Below, piece by piece: positions 1 to 8,515 of a stretch of DNA of 46,343 bases; the stretch's first letter is position 1; each line of letters opens with the position of its first letter. Made by a program: the position numbers and the translations under genes. Under the pieces are notes generated by a model, which saw only the letters and a list, made by a program, of their open reading frames with translations, was not told the DNA's origin and did not search any database. This stretch comes from Thermoanaerobaculia bacterium (lineage in GTDB: Bacteria; Acidobacteriota; Thermoanaerobaculia; Multivoradales; J023), in NCBI GenBank assembly GCA_028066595.1, contig JALCBJ010000014.1:1-46343 (forward strand), given 5' to 3'.

Positions 1-101
1 CGGTGCGCCCTCATTAGGCGGCTCGAAAACGGGGGTTGCCGGCCGGGCCTCTAGGCGCACTTTGATCACGGGAGCTCTGGATTGCTCGAGAAAGGAAGCA
101 G

Positions 102-446
102 ATGATTCTCCGAATGTGGCGAGGACGTGTTCCTCTCGAACGAGCGGGCGAATATTCGGACTATCAGCGGGAAGTGGGCCCTCCGGGCTACCGGGCCGTG
201 AAGGGCAACGAGGGCGTGCTCATGGTAGGGCGGGAGCTAGGTGACGAATACGAGATCACTATGGTCACGCTCTGGTCGTCGTGGCGAGCCGTTCGTGCCT
301 TCGCCGGCGAGCCCTTGGACGCTGCCCGCTACTACGACCGCGACTTCGAATTCCTGATCGATCCACCGGACAAGGTCGAGCATTTCGAGATGCTCTGTGG
401 TTCCGGCTGGGAATGCATCGGAACAGAACGTCCGGAGGCAGGTTGA
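102..446 (+). CDS. ABM-fold (antibiotic biosynthesis monooxygenase-like) protein, first of a pair
   Basis: A 114-residue soluble protein of the ABM/dimeric alpha-beta barrel type. The visible pattern is GYRAVKG, then GDEYEITMVTLWSSW, then AVRAFAGEPLD and a C-terminal KVEHFEML strand, the order seen in small ABM proteins (EfvtlTlWeSweairaFAGe...). The family includes monooxygenases, haem-degrading enzymes and binding proteins, so no substrate can be named. The start is preceded by AAAGGAAGCAG, a plausible ribosome site; a second Met four codons in is possible. The stop overlaps the start of the next gene (TGATG at 444-448), so the two are translationally coupled paralogues. The family call is fairly sure, the function unknown. 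Confidence 0.75.
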   Translation: MILRMWRGRVPLERAGEYSDYQREVGPPGYRAVKGNEGVLMVGRELGDEYEITMVTLWSSWRAVRAFAGEPLDAARYYDRDFEFLIDPPDKVEHFEMLCGSGWECIGTERPEAG

Positions 447-781
447 TGGCGATCCGACGCGTATGGCACGGCTGGACCACTCCGGAGAATGCGAGCGCAT
501 ACGAGGACTTGCTCCGAATGGAGATTGTTGTCGGTATTGCGGCGCTGCGGATCCCGGGCTATCGGGGAATCGAGCTGCTGCGACGGGAGCTCGGTGACGA
601 GGTGGAGTTCGTCACGATCATGACCTTCGACTCGCTCGAGAACGTGATCGCATTCCAGGGTGAGGACTACGAGGTCGCCTACGTTCCCGAGTCGGCGCGC
701 AAGGTCTTGAAGCGATGGGATGAGCGGTCGGCGCACTACGAAGTGCGTGAAACGAGCCGATACGAGGCCCAGGCGATCTGA
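446..781 (+). CDS. ABM-fold protein, second of a pair
   Basis: A 111-residue paralogue of the preceding protein. It has the same layout: GYRGIELLRREL, then EFVTIMTFDSLENVIAFQGED, then a final AHYEV strand. The ATG at 446 overlaps the upstream stop (TGATG), which fixes the start well. Tandem ABM-domain genes often form hetero- or homodimers, but that is inference here. It lies 66 bases before the amidohydrolase start and may share its transcript. No catalytic residue can be assigned from sequence alone. Confidence 0.75.
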   Translation: MAIRRVWHGWTTPENASAYEDLLRMEIVVGIAALRIPGYRGIELLRRELGDEVEFVTIMTFDSLENVIAFQGEDYEVAYVPESARKVLKRWDERSAHYEVRETSRYEAQAI

Positions 782-847
782 GTCGGCTGCTCGGCCGGGC
801 CTGTCGTGTCGACGGCGTCGGCGATTCTCTGCGCTACTCTCCGTCGC

Positions 848-2287
848 ATGTCGGACTCCACCTCCATTCGCGACTGCCGCACAGCACGCTTGTCGTGCCT
901 GGTGAGTTTCCTGCTTGCCGTCAGCACGGTACCGACTGCGGCCGCGCCGCCGTCGCGGGTCAGCGAAGCGCTGAGACCCTACGTTTCCGTCGATGCACCG
1001 GTCGTCGCTCTGGCAGGGGTCAAGCTATTCGATGGCACCGGCAGCCCTGCCAGATCGGGTCAGGTTCTCGTCATCGAGCACGGCCGGATCGTGGATCTCG
1101 GGTCGAAGGAGTCGGTTTCGATTCCTGAACGAGCCCGGATCCTCGATCTGAGCGGTCGAACCGTCATCCCCGGCCTCGTCGGCACCCACAACCACCTACA
1201 CATGCCCGGGATGAGGCTGCTGGCATATACCGCACCGCGCCTCTATCTGGCGAGCGGCGTCACGACGATTCAAACGACCGGCTCCGCGTCCCCTCGAGAG
1301 GAGGCGGCGTTGGCCCGTGCCGTCGAGCGAGGTGAGGTTCCCGGGCCGCAGATCGTTCACACCGGCCCGTACTTCACTGGCCCGGGCGGTAGCACGGCGA
1401 TGCTGCAACCGAAGCATGCCGCCGAGATCGAGCGGGAGATCCGGCGCTGGGCGGGCGAGGGAGTGCGTTGGTTCAAGGTCTATCGGCATATAGAACCTGC
1501 TCGTCTGCGGGACGTCATCCGTATCGCCCACGAGCACGATGTCAAGGTTGCAGGACACCTCTGTTCCGTGACGTATGCCGAAGCCGCCGAGATGGGTATC
1601 GACGTCATCGAGCACGGCTTCTTGCACGCATTCGATCTGGCGGAAGACAAGGAAACAGGGCGGTGTTCGGGAAGCCGTTCCTTCCGCGACGCCGTAGCCA
1701 TCGACAGCAAGGCGGTGCGCCAGCTCCAGGCGTCGATGATCGAGCACGGCGTCGCGCTGTCGTCGACCTTGGCGATCTTCGAGGCACAGGTACCGAGCCG
1801 GGCGATTGCCGACCGGCGAACCCTGGAGGCGATGTCGCCGGAATGGCGGTCGGCCTACGAACGGCGTCGGCAGAGGATGAAGACCGAGGGCGACAGCTGG
1901 ACCTTCAAGGAAGCGTGGTTGAAGAAGTCCATGCAGTTCGACCGTGCCTTCCACCAGTCGGGTGGGCTCCTTACCGCCGGTCTCGATCCGGGCCTACACA
2001 ATCTGCCCGGGTTCGGCGATCAGCGCAACTTCGAATTGTTCGTCGAGGCTGGCTTCTCGGTGGCCGAGGCGATCCAGGTCATGACATCCAACGGTGCAAA
2101 GCTACTGGAGCTACCGGACCGCGGGGTGCTGGACAAGGGTCGCCGGGCTGATCTCGTGGTCTTGCGCGGCGACCTCGAGGCGGACTCGAGCGCTATTCGA
2201 GCCGTGGAGCTGATCTTCAAGGCCGGTGTCGGTTACCAGCCTGAGAAGCTGCTGGCAGACGTCGAGGGACAGGTTGGTCTCCGGTAG
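848..2287 (+). CDS. secreted amidohydrolase-family protein (imidazolonepropionase/prolidase-like)
   Basis: A 479-residue metal-dependent hydrolase of the amidohydrolase superfamily. An N-terminal hydrophobic stretch (about residues 17-33, ending TAAAPP) looks like a signal peptide, so the enzyme should be periplasmic or secreted. A composite N-terminal strand region (GVKLFDGTG) leads into TVIPGLVGTHNHLH, where H114 and H116 are the usual HxH metal ligands. Further ligands probably lie in AGHLCSV and IEHGF. The metal-site Asp region is GLDPGLHN near the C-terminal end of the barrel, followed by the usual GVLDKGRRADLVVL. I prefer the ATG at 848, which puts a basic segment before the signal helix; an ATG or alternative start at 806 would add 14 residues. 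The substrate is unknown. Confidence 0.85.
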   Translation: MSDSTSIRDCRTARLSCLVSFLLAVSTVPTAAAPPSRVSEALRPYVSVDAPVVALAGVKLFDGTGSPARSGQVLVIEHGRIVDLGSKESVSIPERARILDLSGRTVIPGLVGTHNHLHMPGMRLLAYTAPRLYLASGVTTIQTTGSASPREEAALARAVERGEVPGPQIVHTGPYFTGPGGSTAMLQPKHAAEIEREIRRWAGEGVRWFKVYRHIEPARLRDVIRIAHEHDVKVAGHLCSVTYAEAAEMGIDVIEHGFLHAFDLAEDKETGRCSGSRSFRDAVAIDSKAVRQLQASMIEHGVALSSTLAIFEAQVPSRAIADRRTLEAMSPEWRSAYERRRQRMKTEGDSWTFKEAWLKKSMQFDRAFHQSGGLLTAGLDPGLHNLPGFGDQRNFELFVEAGFSVAEAIQVMTSNGAKLLELPDRGVLDKGRRADLVVLRGDLEADSSAIRAVELIFKAGVGYQPEKLLADVEGQVGLR

Positions 2288-2298
2288 ATCTGCCGGAG

Positions 2299-2973
2299 CT
2301 ACTCGTCCAGATCCCCCAGGCGCACCCGCAGCGCGTGCAGCTCCGACGTGAGTCGCTCCACCTGTTCTTCCAACGCGGTGAGGCGCTCCAGGCTCGATGG
2401 TCCTCGCTCCGCGATGGTCTCGCCAGGCGCGGTGGTCGTGGCCGCGACCTCGGGCTCGTTAGCCGGCAGAGTTTCTTCGGTGCCGACGATGTGAATCCAG
2501 CGATTCTCACGCTGCCCCGGTGCCCTGGGCAGCTCGTGGATCAGCCGTTCCTCGCCTGGCTGTGCGAGCTCCTGCAGCGTTTCCTCCACCTCGGCGACCG
2601 AAGCGAAGGAGTGCATCCGCTCCGAGCGCGTCTTCAACTCGCCCGGCGTCTGCGCGCCGCGCAGTAGCAGCAGAGTCATGATCGCCTTGCGTGGCGGAGT
2701 CAGATGCCAGCGACGATCGAGCCGGTGCTCCCAGCGTTCGGCGCGGGCGCCATCGCTTCGCCAGGTCAAGACGTCGAGCCGGAGGCGATCGAGCGCTTCC
2801 ACGACCTCGGTTTCCTTCAGGCTCGTCACCGGCTCGCGATTGGTCTTCTGGTTACACGCGCCGATCAGCCCGTTGATGGTCATCGGATAGTGGTCCGGGG
2901 TGGTCTGCTCTTTCTCGAGCAACGTTCCCAGGACGCGAATCTCGAACGGGTCTAGCGGGCGTGTGGAGGGCAT
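2299..2973 (-). CDS. YceH/UPF0502 (DUF480) family protein
   Basis: A 224-residue protein that closely follows E. coli YceH. It opens with LDPFEIRVLGTLLEKEQTTP, continues ACNQKTNREPV, and has the diagnostic LLLRGAQTPGELKTRSERM and an EPG-type RENRWIHI segment near residue 150. The family has tandem winged-helix domains and no firmly established role. The last 40 residues form a predicted coiled coil (ERLTALEEQVERLTSELHAL). It starts 12 bases after the stop of the large Asp-box protein, so the two are probably co-transcribed, and it converges on the amidohydrolase with an 11-base gap. Confidence 0.93.
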   Translation of the reverse strand: MPSTRPLDPFEIRVLGTLLEKEQTTPDHYPMTINGLIGACNQKTNREPVTSLKETEVVEALDRLRLDVLTWRSDGARAERWEHRLDRRWHLTPPRKAIMTLLLLRGAQTPGELKTRSERMHSFASVAEVEETLQELAQPGEERLIHELPRAPGQRENRWIHIVGTEETLPANEPEVAATTTAPGETIAERGPSSLERLTALEEQVERLTSELHALRVRLGDLDE

Positions 2974-2985
2974 CGATCGTAAAGC

Positions 2986-5900
2986 CTAATCTTCCGTTTC
3001 GTCCTCGATCTTCACATAGGGTACGTCAGCGACCTTCACGGCGTTGTTGAAAGCGGGCAGCTGCTCGCTCCAGATGGCTTCGAGGGCGGCAAGCTCCTCG
3101 TCGATGGCCGAGACCAGATCGTCGCGGACGGCCTTCGCACCGGCGGTGGGACGAAAATCGCCGCGCATGGCAGTGCTGTACAGGCCGGCAAGCTTGTCGT
3201 TGAGCCGGATGGGGAAGTTGAGGGGATCTTGAGGGCTCTGGTTCTGGGTCTGGTAGAGGGCCTTCTCGATCTTCTCCAGCGCCTCGGTCAGCGCTTTGGC
3301 CTGATCCCGAACTTCGGCGTAGGGATCCGTTTCGTCCTCGGGCGTTTCCGGTAGACGGCCGAGCACGGATTGAATCTGCCCCTTGGCGTCGCGGATCCTG
3401 CCGACCTGCTGGTGAGTCTCGGTGAGCTTGTCACGCACTGCGACGAGGAAGTCGAACTGCTCCCGCAGGTCCGCCTGGGAGGCCGACGACCTCGGATCTT
3501 TCACCACCTCGATGGGTACTTCCTGCGTCCAGGCGTCGTCGCCCTCTCCTACCGTGAGCCGGGCCGAATAGGTGCCCGGAACGGCGGTGGGTCCAGCAGA
3601 AGCACGATTCCAAACCACCATACCCGCGAAGTTCTCGGGACCAGCGTAGCGAAGGTTCCACACGATTCGATGGCTGCCCGGCGAGACGTCGAGGATCGCA
3701 TCTCGGTTTTTCGGATCAGGCGGGGTACCCTCGGGCGGCTTCGCGGTGAAGGTGCGGACGATGTCGCCGTCCGGTTCCAGGATCTCCAGCTTGACGGCCA
3801 CGCTTTCGGTCGTCTCTTCGGCGGCTTCCTGGGTTTCGTCGGCTGCCGCGTCGTCGCCATCCTCGCCATCGGCTGGATCCTTGTCGGTGGCCGGCTCGGA
3901 TTCTCCGTCCTCCAGCGCAGCCATGTGGTACCGCAGGACGGCTCCGGTGGCGGGATCGGCACCCGTTCGGTCCGAGCTGCCGAAGCCTCGGAATCCCGCC
4001 AGCCGCAGGGTCGTCCGCGGTGCGTAGAGATGATGATCCGAAGAGGAAGCATCGCCGCCTGCCTCGATCTGATGCAGCAGAGACAGGTCGTCGAGAATCC
4101 AGAATCCGCGGCCTTGGGTTGCCGCGACCAGGTCCTTTTCTTTCACCGCGAGATCAGTGATCGGGACATGTGGCAGGTTGAGCTGTAGTGGCTGCCATTC
4201 CCCACCGTCATCGAACGACACGTAGACCCCTCGCTCGGTGCCCGCGTAGAGCAGCCCCGCGCGATCAGGATCGGCCCGGATCACGCGGGTGAAGTGGTCG
4301 TCGTCGATACCGTCCGTGATCTGGCTCCAAGACGCTCCGTAATCGCTCGTCTTGTAGAGATAGGGACGGAAGTCGTCCAGCTTGTATCGTGTTCCCGCGA
4401 CGTAGAGTCCACCCGGTTCCGTGGGATGAGCTTCGATCGAGTTGATCTGCATCCACGGCGGCAGGCCTTCGGGCGTGACTTCGGCCCAGTTCTCGCCGTC
4501 ATCGCGGGAGATGTGTAGACGGCCGTCGTCGGTGCCCGCCCACAGCACACCTTTCTCGTGCGGTGACTCCAGAGCCGCGAAGATCGTCCCGTAGTACTCG
4601 ACGCTGGTGTTGTCTTTCGTGATCGGACCGCCCGACGCGCCCATCTTCGACGCATCGTTGTGGGTAAGGTCCGGACTGATCACCTGCCAACTCTCCCCGC
4701 TGTCGTCGGAGCGAAAGAGGACCTGCGCGGCGGTGTAGAGACGGTTCGGGTCGTGGGGCGAGAAGAAGAGCGGGAAGTTCCACTGGAAGCGATACTTGAG
4801 GTCGGCGGCGCCCCAGCCCATGGGGTCGTCCGGCCACACGTCAACGGCGCGAGACGAGCCTGTTCGATGGTCGACTCGCTCCAACTGACCGCCGTAGCAG
4901 CCGCCGTAGACGATGTCGGGATCGTCGGGTTTGGCGACCACATGGCCGCATTCACAGCCTGCCGACGGTTCCCACTCGCGCCGATCGATGCCACCGCCGG
5001 AGAATGAGCGATGTCGCATCCGTATCGTCGAGTTGTCCTGCTGTCCACCGAGGATGCGATAGGGAAACGCGTTGTCGGTGGACACTCGGTACATCTGGGC
5101 CGTCGGCTGATTGCGTTGGGTCGACCAGGTTTCCCCACCATCCTCGGAAACGTTGGCGCCGCCGTCGTTCGACTGGATCATGCGCAGAGGATCGGCGGGA
5201 TCGATCCACAGGTCGTGGTTGTCGCCGTGGGGCACCGAGATCCGTTGGAAGGAACGTCCTCCGTCCTTGGACCTGTGAAAACGCACGTTCAGTACGTAGA
5301 CCTGCTCCTCGTCCGTCGGATCGGCGTAGATGCGGGTGTAGTACCAGGCTCGCTGACGCAGGGCTCGCTCCTCGTTGGTGCGGGTCCAGGTGGCACCGGC
5401 ATCGCGGGAGCGAAACACTCCGCCGTCCTCGGCTTCGACGATCGCATAGAGGTTGTCCGAGTTGCTTCGCGAGACGTCGATTCCCATGATTCCCAGGGTG
5501 CCAGTGGGTAGCCCGGGGTTCGCTGTGATCTCGGTCCAGGTCTCGCCGCTGTCGGTGGACTTCCACATCGTCGAGCCTTCGCCGCCCGACTCCAGGCTCC
5601 ATGGCGTGCGTTTGACTCGCCAGAAGGTGGCGTAGAGCACCCGCGGATTGTTGGGATCGAGCGCCAGGTCGACGCAGCCTGCGTTCTCGTTCGTGTAGAG
5701 CACCTTCGTCCAGGTGGCACCGCCGTCCTGGGTGTGAAACACCCCGCGTTCTTCGTTGGGTCCGAAGAGGTGGCCGAGGGCGCAGACCCAAGCCTCGTCC
5801 GGATTGCGGGGATGGATGCGGATCCGCGGCACGTGCCGAGAGTCCGCCAGCCCGACGTGAGTCCACGTCTTACCCGCATCCACGGATCGCCACACGCCGT

Positions 5901-6303
5901 CACCGTGGGAGACATTCCCTCGGACAGTCTTTTCCCCGCCGCCGACCCACACCACGTTGGGGTCCCATTCCGACACCGCTACGGCGCCTATGGAACCGCC
6001 GAACGTACCGTCGGAGATGGGGGCCCAGCTGACTCCCGCGTTCGTGGTCTTCCAGACGCCGCCACCGGTAGCTCCGAAGTAGTAGGTCTCACGGTCCTGG
6101 GGAATGCCCGCAACAGCAGCCACCCGTCCGCCGCGCAACGGACCGACATCTCGCCAGGCGAGGGATTCGAGATGATCAGGGTCTACGGGATAGACGACCT
6201 CGTCGGTCTCCGCCGCATCGGTTTTCGAGTCGGCTCTCTTGGCGATGGCGGTGTCGGTGGGTGCGAGGAAGAGAGCGAGGACGATCAGCAGATGGGGGCG
6301 CAT
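2986..6303 (-). CDS. large secreted VPS10/sortilin-like Asp-box (BNR) beta-propeller protein
   Basis: An 1105-residue exported protein. The start chosen at 6303 gives a classical signal peptide (MRPHLLIVLALFLA) and has GGAG five bases upstream. The open frame continues to 7005, but that extension only translates the DNA repeats in the spacer. Residues of about 50-800 carry many Asp-box motifs: DAGKTW, DGGATW, DSGETW, DAGATW, DGGRSF, DGGETW, DSGESW, DDGENW, DYGASW and DDGGEW, the signature of the BNR/sortilin propeller. A run of acidic residues (about 870-900) precedes an Ig-like segment and an alpha-helical C-terminus. Such proteins are abundant in Acidobacteriota and Bacteroidota as secreted proteins of unknown role, some glycosidase-like. 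Substrate or partner unknown. Confidence 0.88.
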   Translation of the reverse strand: MRPHLLIVLALFLAPTDTAIAKRADSKTDAAETDEVVYPVDPDHLESLAWRDVGPLRGGRVAAVAGIPQDRETYYFGATGGGVWKTTNAGVSWAPISDGTFGGSIGAVAVSEWDPNVVWVGGGEKTVRGNVSHGDGVWRSVDAGKTWTHVGLADSRHVPRIRIHPRNPDEAWVCALGHLFGPNEERGVFHTQDGGATWTKVLYTNENAGCVDLALDPNNPRVLYATFWRVKRTPWSLESGGEGSTMWKSTDSGETWTEITANPGLPTGTLGIMGIDVSRSNSDNLYAIVEAEDGGVFRSRDAGATWTRTNEERALRQRAWYYTRIYADPTDEEQVYVLNVRFHRSKDGGRSFQRISVPHGDNHDLWIDPADPLRMIQSNDGGANVSEDGGETWSTQRNQPTAQMYRVSTDNAFPYRILGGQQDNSTIRMRHRSFSGGGIDRREWEPSAGCECGHVVAKPDDPDIVYGGCYGGQLERVDHRTGSSRAVDVWPDDPMGWGAADLKYRFQWNFPLFFSPHDPNRLYTAAQVLFRSDDSGESWQVISPDLTHNDASKMGASGGPITKDNTSVEYYGTIFAALESPHEKGVLWAGTDDGRLHISRDDGENWAEVTPEGLPPWMQINSIEAHPTEPGGLYVAGTRYKLDDFRPYLYKTSDYGASWSQITDGIDDDHFTRVIRADPDRAGLLYAGTERGVYVSFDDGGEWQPLQLNLPHVPITDLAVKEKDLVAATQGRGFWILDDLSLLHQIEAGGDASSSDHHLYAPRTTLRLAGFRGFGSSDRTGADPATGAVLRYHMAALEDGESEPATDKDPADGEDGDDAAADETQEAAEETTESVAVKLEILEPDGDIVRTFTAKPPEGTPPDPKNRDAILDVSPGSHRIVWNLRYAGPENFAGMVVWNRASAGPTAVPGTYSARLTVGEGDDAWTQEVPIEVVKDPRSSASQADLREQFDFLVAVRDKLTETHQQVGRIRDAKGQIQSVLGRLPETPEDETDPYAEVRDQAKALTEALEKIEKALYQTQNQSPQDPLNFPIRLNDKLAGLYSTAMRGDFRPTAGAKAVRDDLVSAIDEELAALEAIWSEQLPAFNNAVKVADVPYVKIEDETED

Positions 6304-6344
6304 GGAGGCTCCGGATCGTTGACGAGGTTGGGTTTCGGCTGGGT

Positions 6345-6680
6345 TGAACTCCCCCGCAGCTCCCCCTCTCGGAAGAGGGAAGCCAAGGCAGTCTTCGACC
6401 CTCCGGTTCGGCCTCTGGGAGGGGGAGAGCCAAGGCAGTCTTGGTGCAGTCTGAGCTTGCGCAGGAGAAGGCAGCATTTTTTGAACTCCCCATCCAACTC
6501 CCCCTCTTCTGAGAGGGGGAGAGTCAAGGCAGTCTTCGACCCTTCGGTTCGGTCTCTGGGAGGGGGAGAGCCAAGGCGGTCTTGGTGCAGTCTGAGCTTG
6601 TGCAGGAGAAGGCAGCATTTTTTGAACTCCCCCTGCAGCTCCCCCCTCTCGGAAGAGGGGGAGAGTCAAGGCGCTCTGGC
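6345..6680. repeat. 2.4 tandem copies of a 137-141 base GC-rich repeat
   Basis: Three copies begin with TGAACTCCCC at 6345, 6482 and 6623, giving units of 137 and 141 bases and a partial third. Each full unit has an inner short inverted repeat (CTCCCCCTCT...AGAGGGGGAG), a CAAGGCAGTCTTCGACCC segment, a GGTTCGG(C/T)CTCTGGGAGGGGGAGAG segment and a GCAGGAGAAGGCAGCATTTTTT tail. Copies 1 and 2 differ at only a few positions. The array sits between the Asp-box gene and the alcohol dehydrogenase gene, both on the minus strand. It is not a gene, though one frame stays open through it. Confidence 0.9.
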
Positions 6681-6708
6681 GGGTCTTTCGACGAAAAAGA
6701 GCCGAATG

Positions 6709-6746
6709 CCCCCCTTTTTCGAAAGGGGGGTTAGGGGGGATTTTTA
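6709..6746. repeat. CCCCCCTTT-TTCG-AAAGGGGGG hairpin with TTAGGGGGGATTTTTA tail
   Basis: A perfect 9-base-pair stem (6709-6717 with 6722-6730) is closed by a TTCG loop and followed by TTAGGGGGGATTTTTA. It lies 15 bases after the alcohol dehydrogenase stop on the minus strand. It resembles a C-rich repetitive palindrome that I recall in many unrelated bacterial genomes. It could help end transcription of the dehydrogenase gene, but on that strand no T-run follows the stem. Treating it as a dispersed repeat is safer. Confidence 0.7.
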
Positions 6747-6760
6747 GAAACAAACACGCC

Positions 6761-7918
6761 CTACGCCACACCGGCGAGACCGTCCAAGATCCGTTGATAG
6801 GCACTGGGTGGCATGGGTTGGGGATTCGACCGATTCGATCCGTTGCGGACCGCCCACTCGGCCAATCGGCCATGATCTTCCGGACGCACACCGAGAGTGC
6901 TGAAGCTCGGGATCTCCAGCCTTCGACACAGGGACTCCAATTCGTCGAGGAAGTGTGCGGCCTTGGCCTCTGCCGGTGTCTCGGGTTCCTGCGGACAGCA
7001 GGCATCGTCGAGGAGCGCCAGTCGGTCGACGATGAACGGGCGGTGAAATCGCAAGACCGGCATCAGAAGGATCGCGTTGGTGACGCCGTGGGGTGTGTCG
7101 TACAGGCCTCCGATGGATTCGGAAAGGCAGTGGACGCCAGCCACGTCCGCGTTGCCGAATGCCATACCTGCCAGGGTCGACGCTCGCATGACGCACTCGC
7201 GCGCCAAGCTGTCGCCTTCGATGTCTCCGGCGGCTCGCTCCAAATACCGGAAGAGGAGGGAGGCGGCCGATAGCGCCAAGCTGTCGGAAACCTCGTTCGC
7301 TGCGGCACCGGTGATGGCTTCGATGGCGTGGGTCATCGCGTCCATGCCGGTCCAGGCGACGAGATGGGGCGGCAAGGTCTGGAGCAGGTCGGCATCCACC
7401 AAGGCCTGATTCGGAAACATCGTGTCGCCCTTGATCGACATCTTCGAATTCGTCGGCTCGTGGCTGAGGACCGAGACCCACGTCACTTCGGAGCCCGTGC
7501 CGCAGGTGGTGGGGATCGCGACGAAGGGTCGGGGCGGCGCGGCGTAGCGGTTCTTACCCTCGTACTGTTCGATGCGTAGTTCGTTCTCCGCCAGCATGGC
7601 GGCTGCCTTCCCGGCATCGATGGCAGATCCGCCACCGAGACTGATGACGCCGTCCAGCTCCGCCTGCCGAAGGACGTCGGCCGCTTGGCTCACCGTCGAA
7701 GTGCGGGGGTTGGGTTCCAGCTGGTCGAAGACGTGGGTGCGGATTCCCGTGCTCTCGAGTGCTCGCTGTGCGATGTCGAGCCACTCGGTGTTCTCACGCA
7801 ACCCCGGATCGACCACCAGCAGGCAACTCTGCATGGCACAGCTGCGGGCTACCTCTGGGAGTCTCGTCACCGCACCCGGCTCGACGAGGATGCGGGTCGG
7901 CATACGGAAACCGATCAT
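6761..7918 (-). CDS. iron-containing (group III) alcohol dehydrogenase
   Basis: A 385-residue NAD(P)-dependent dehydrogenase of the Fe-ADH family. The dinucleotide-binding turn is SLGGGSAID (residues 93-101), followed by the conserved AIPTTCGTGSEVT (134-146). The four metal ligands are all visible: D193 and H197 in GMDAMTHAIEA, H263 in GVHCLSE and H277 in DTPHGV. Length is normal for the family, so the enzyme should be active; its alcohol or aldehyde substrate cannot be read from sequence. The gene is preceded by a 105-base spacer and followed by the repeat region, so it is probably transcribed alone or with the small membrane protein upstream. Confidence 0.9.
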   Translation of the reverse strand: MIGFRMPTRILVEPGAVTRLPEVARSCAMQSCLLVVDPGLRENTEWLDIAQRALESTGIRTHVFDQLEPNPRTSTVSQAADVLRQAELDGVISLGGGSAIDAGKAAAMLAENELRIEQYEGKNRYAAPPRPFVAIPTTCGTGSEVTWVSVLSHEPTNSKMSIKGDTMFPNQALVDADLLQTLPPHLVAWTGMDAMTHAIEAITGAAANEVSDSLALSAASLLFRYLERAAGDIEGDSLARECVMRASTLAGMAFGNADVAGVHCLSESIGGLYDTPHGVTNAILLMPVLRFHRPFIVDRLALLDDACCPQEPETPAEAKAAHFLDELESLCRRLEIPSFSTLGVRPEDHGRLAEWAVRNGSNRSNPQPMPPSAYQRILDGLAGVA

Positions 7919-8023
7919 CGATACCCTCCTGACGTCGTGCGACGTCTGATGGACCGTTAGGGATCAAGACTTTACCTGCGCCGCGTTCCCGATTCCAGTC
8001 CGGAGGGCTTCGTCTCCCGAACC

Positions 8024-8416
8024 CTATGAGCGCGAGGCGCGAAGCCACCCGCCCAAGACATTGCCGGGTAGGAGAAGAGCCAGGAAAGGCAGGTGATACC
8101 AGAGCGGCATGACGTCCCAGTAGGCCAATTGCACGGCGATTCCGATCGCCGTCTGGACGACCCCTAGCGCGACAGTGTGGGGGACCTCCGCACGTCCCGC
8201 CACGGCCGCGGTGACCCAGCCGGCGACGATCGAGTAGACGACGCTGGCGACGAGCAAGAACAGCAGGATACCGGTACTCGATGTGAGTCCCTGGTCGTCG
8301 AAAGCGTCCGGGACGATGGCGCGAGCTGCGGCGTTGGACGACAGCCACAAGACGGTCCAGGTGGCGAATCCGGCGACGACGGCGCCGATACTGCGAAGAA
8401 TGGACTTGACGTTCAT
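8024..8416 (-). CDS. small four-helix membrane protein
   Basis: A 130-residue predicted inner-membrane protein. The start at 8416 is preceded by GAGAGGAGTCGTC, a good ribosome site, and begins MNVKSILRSIGAVVAGF. Four hydrophobic segments are visible at about residues 8-28, 47-68, 82-98 and 103-122. No catalytic motif or known family is recognised with confidence. It lies 99 bases downstream of the kinase gene on the same strand. Confidence 0.65.
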   Translation of the reverse strand: MNVKSILRSIGAVVAGFATWTVLWLSSNAAARAIVPDAFDDQGLTSSTGILLFLLVASVVYSIVAGWVTAAVAGRAEVPHTVALGVVQTAIGIAVQLAYWDVMPLWYHLPFLALLLPGNVLGGWLRASRS

Positions 8417-8515
8417 GACGACTCCTCTCGATATGGTTCGTTGGGATCGACTTTCGAGTAGCAGTGCGACGGCTCGGGCACAATCCCTCAACCCGTCGAC
8501 CTGGGAGTCTGGAGC

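Noticed and set aside
1..101. Possible minus-strand gene start at the left edge
   Set aside because: An ATG reads off the window after four codons. There is nothing to support it.
6304..7005. N-terminal extension of the Asp-box protein
   Set aside because: The open frame continues for 234 codons, but it translates DNA repeats and overlaps the alcohol dehydrogenase gene on the same strand. The Met at 6303 begins a clear signal peptide with a ribosome site.
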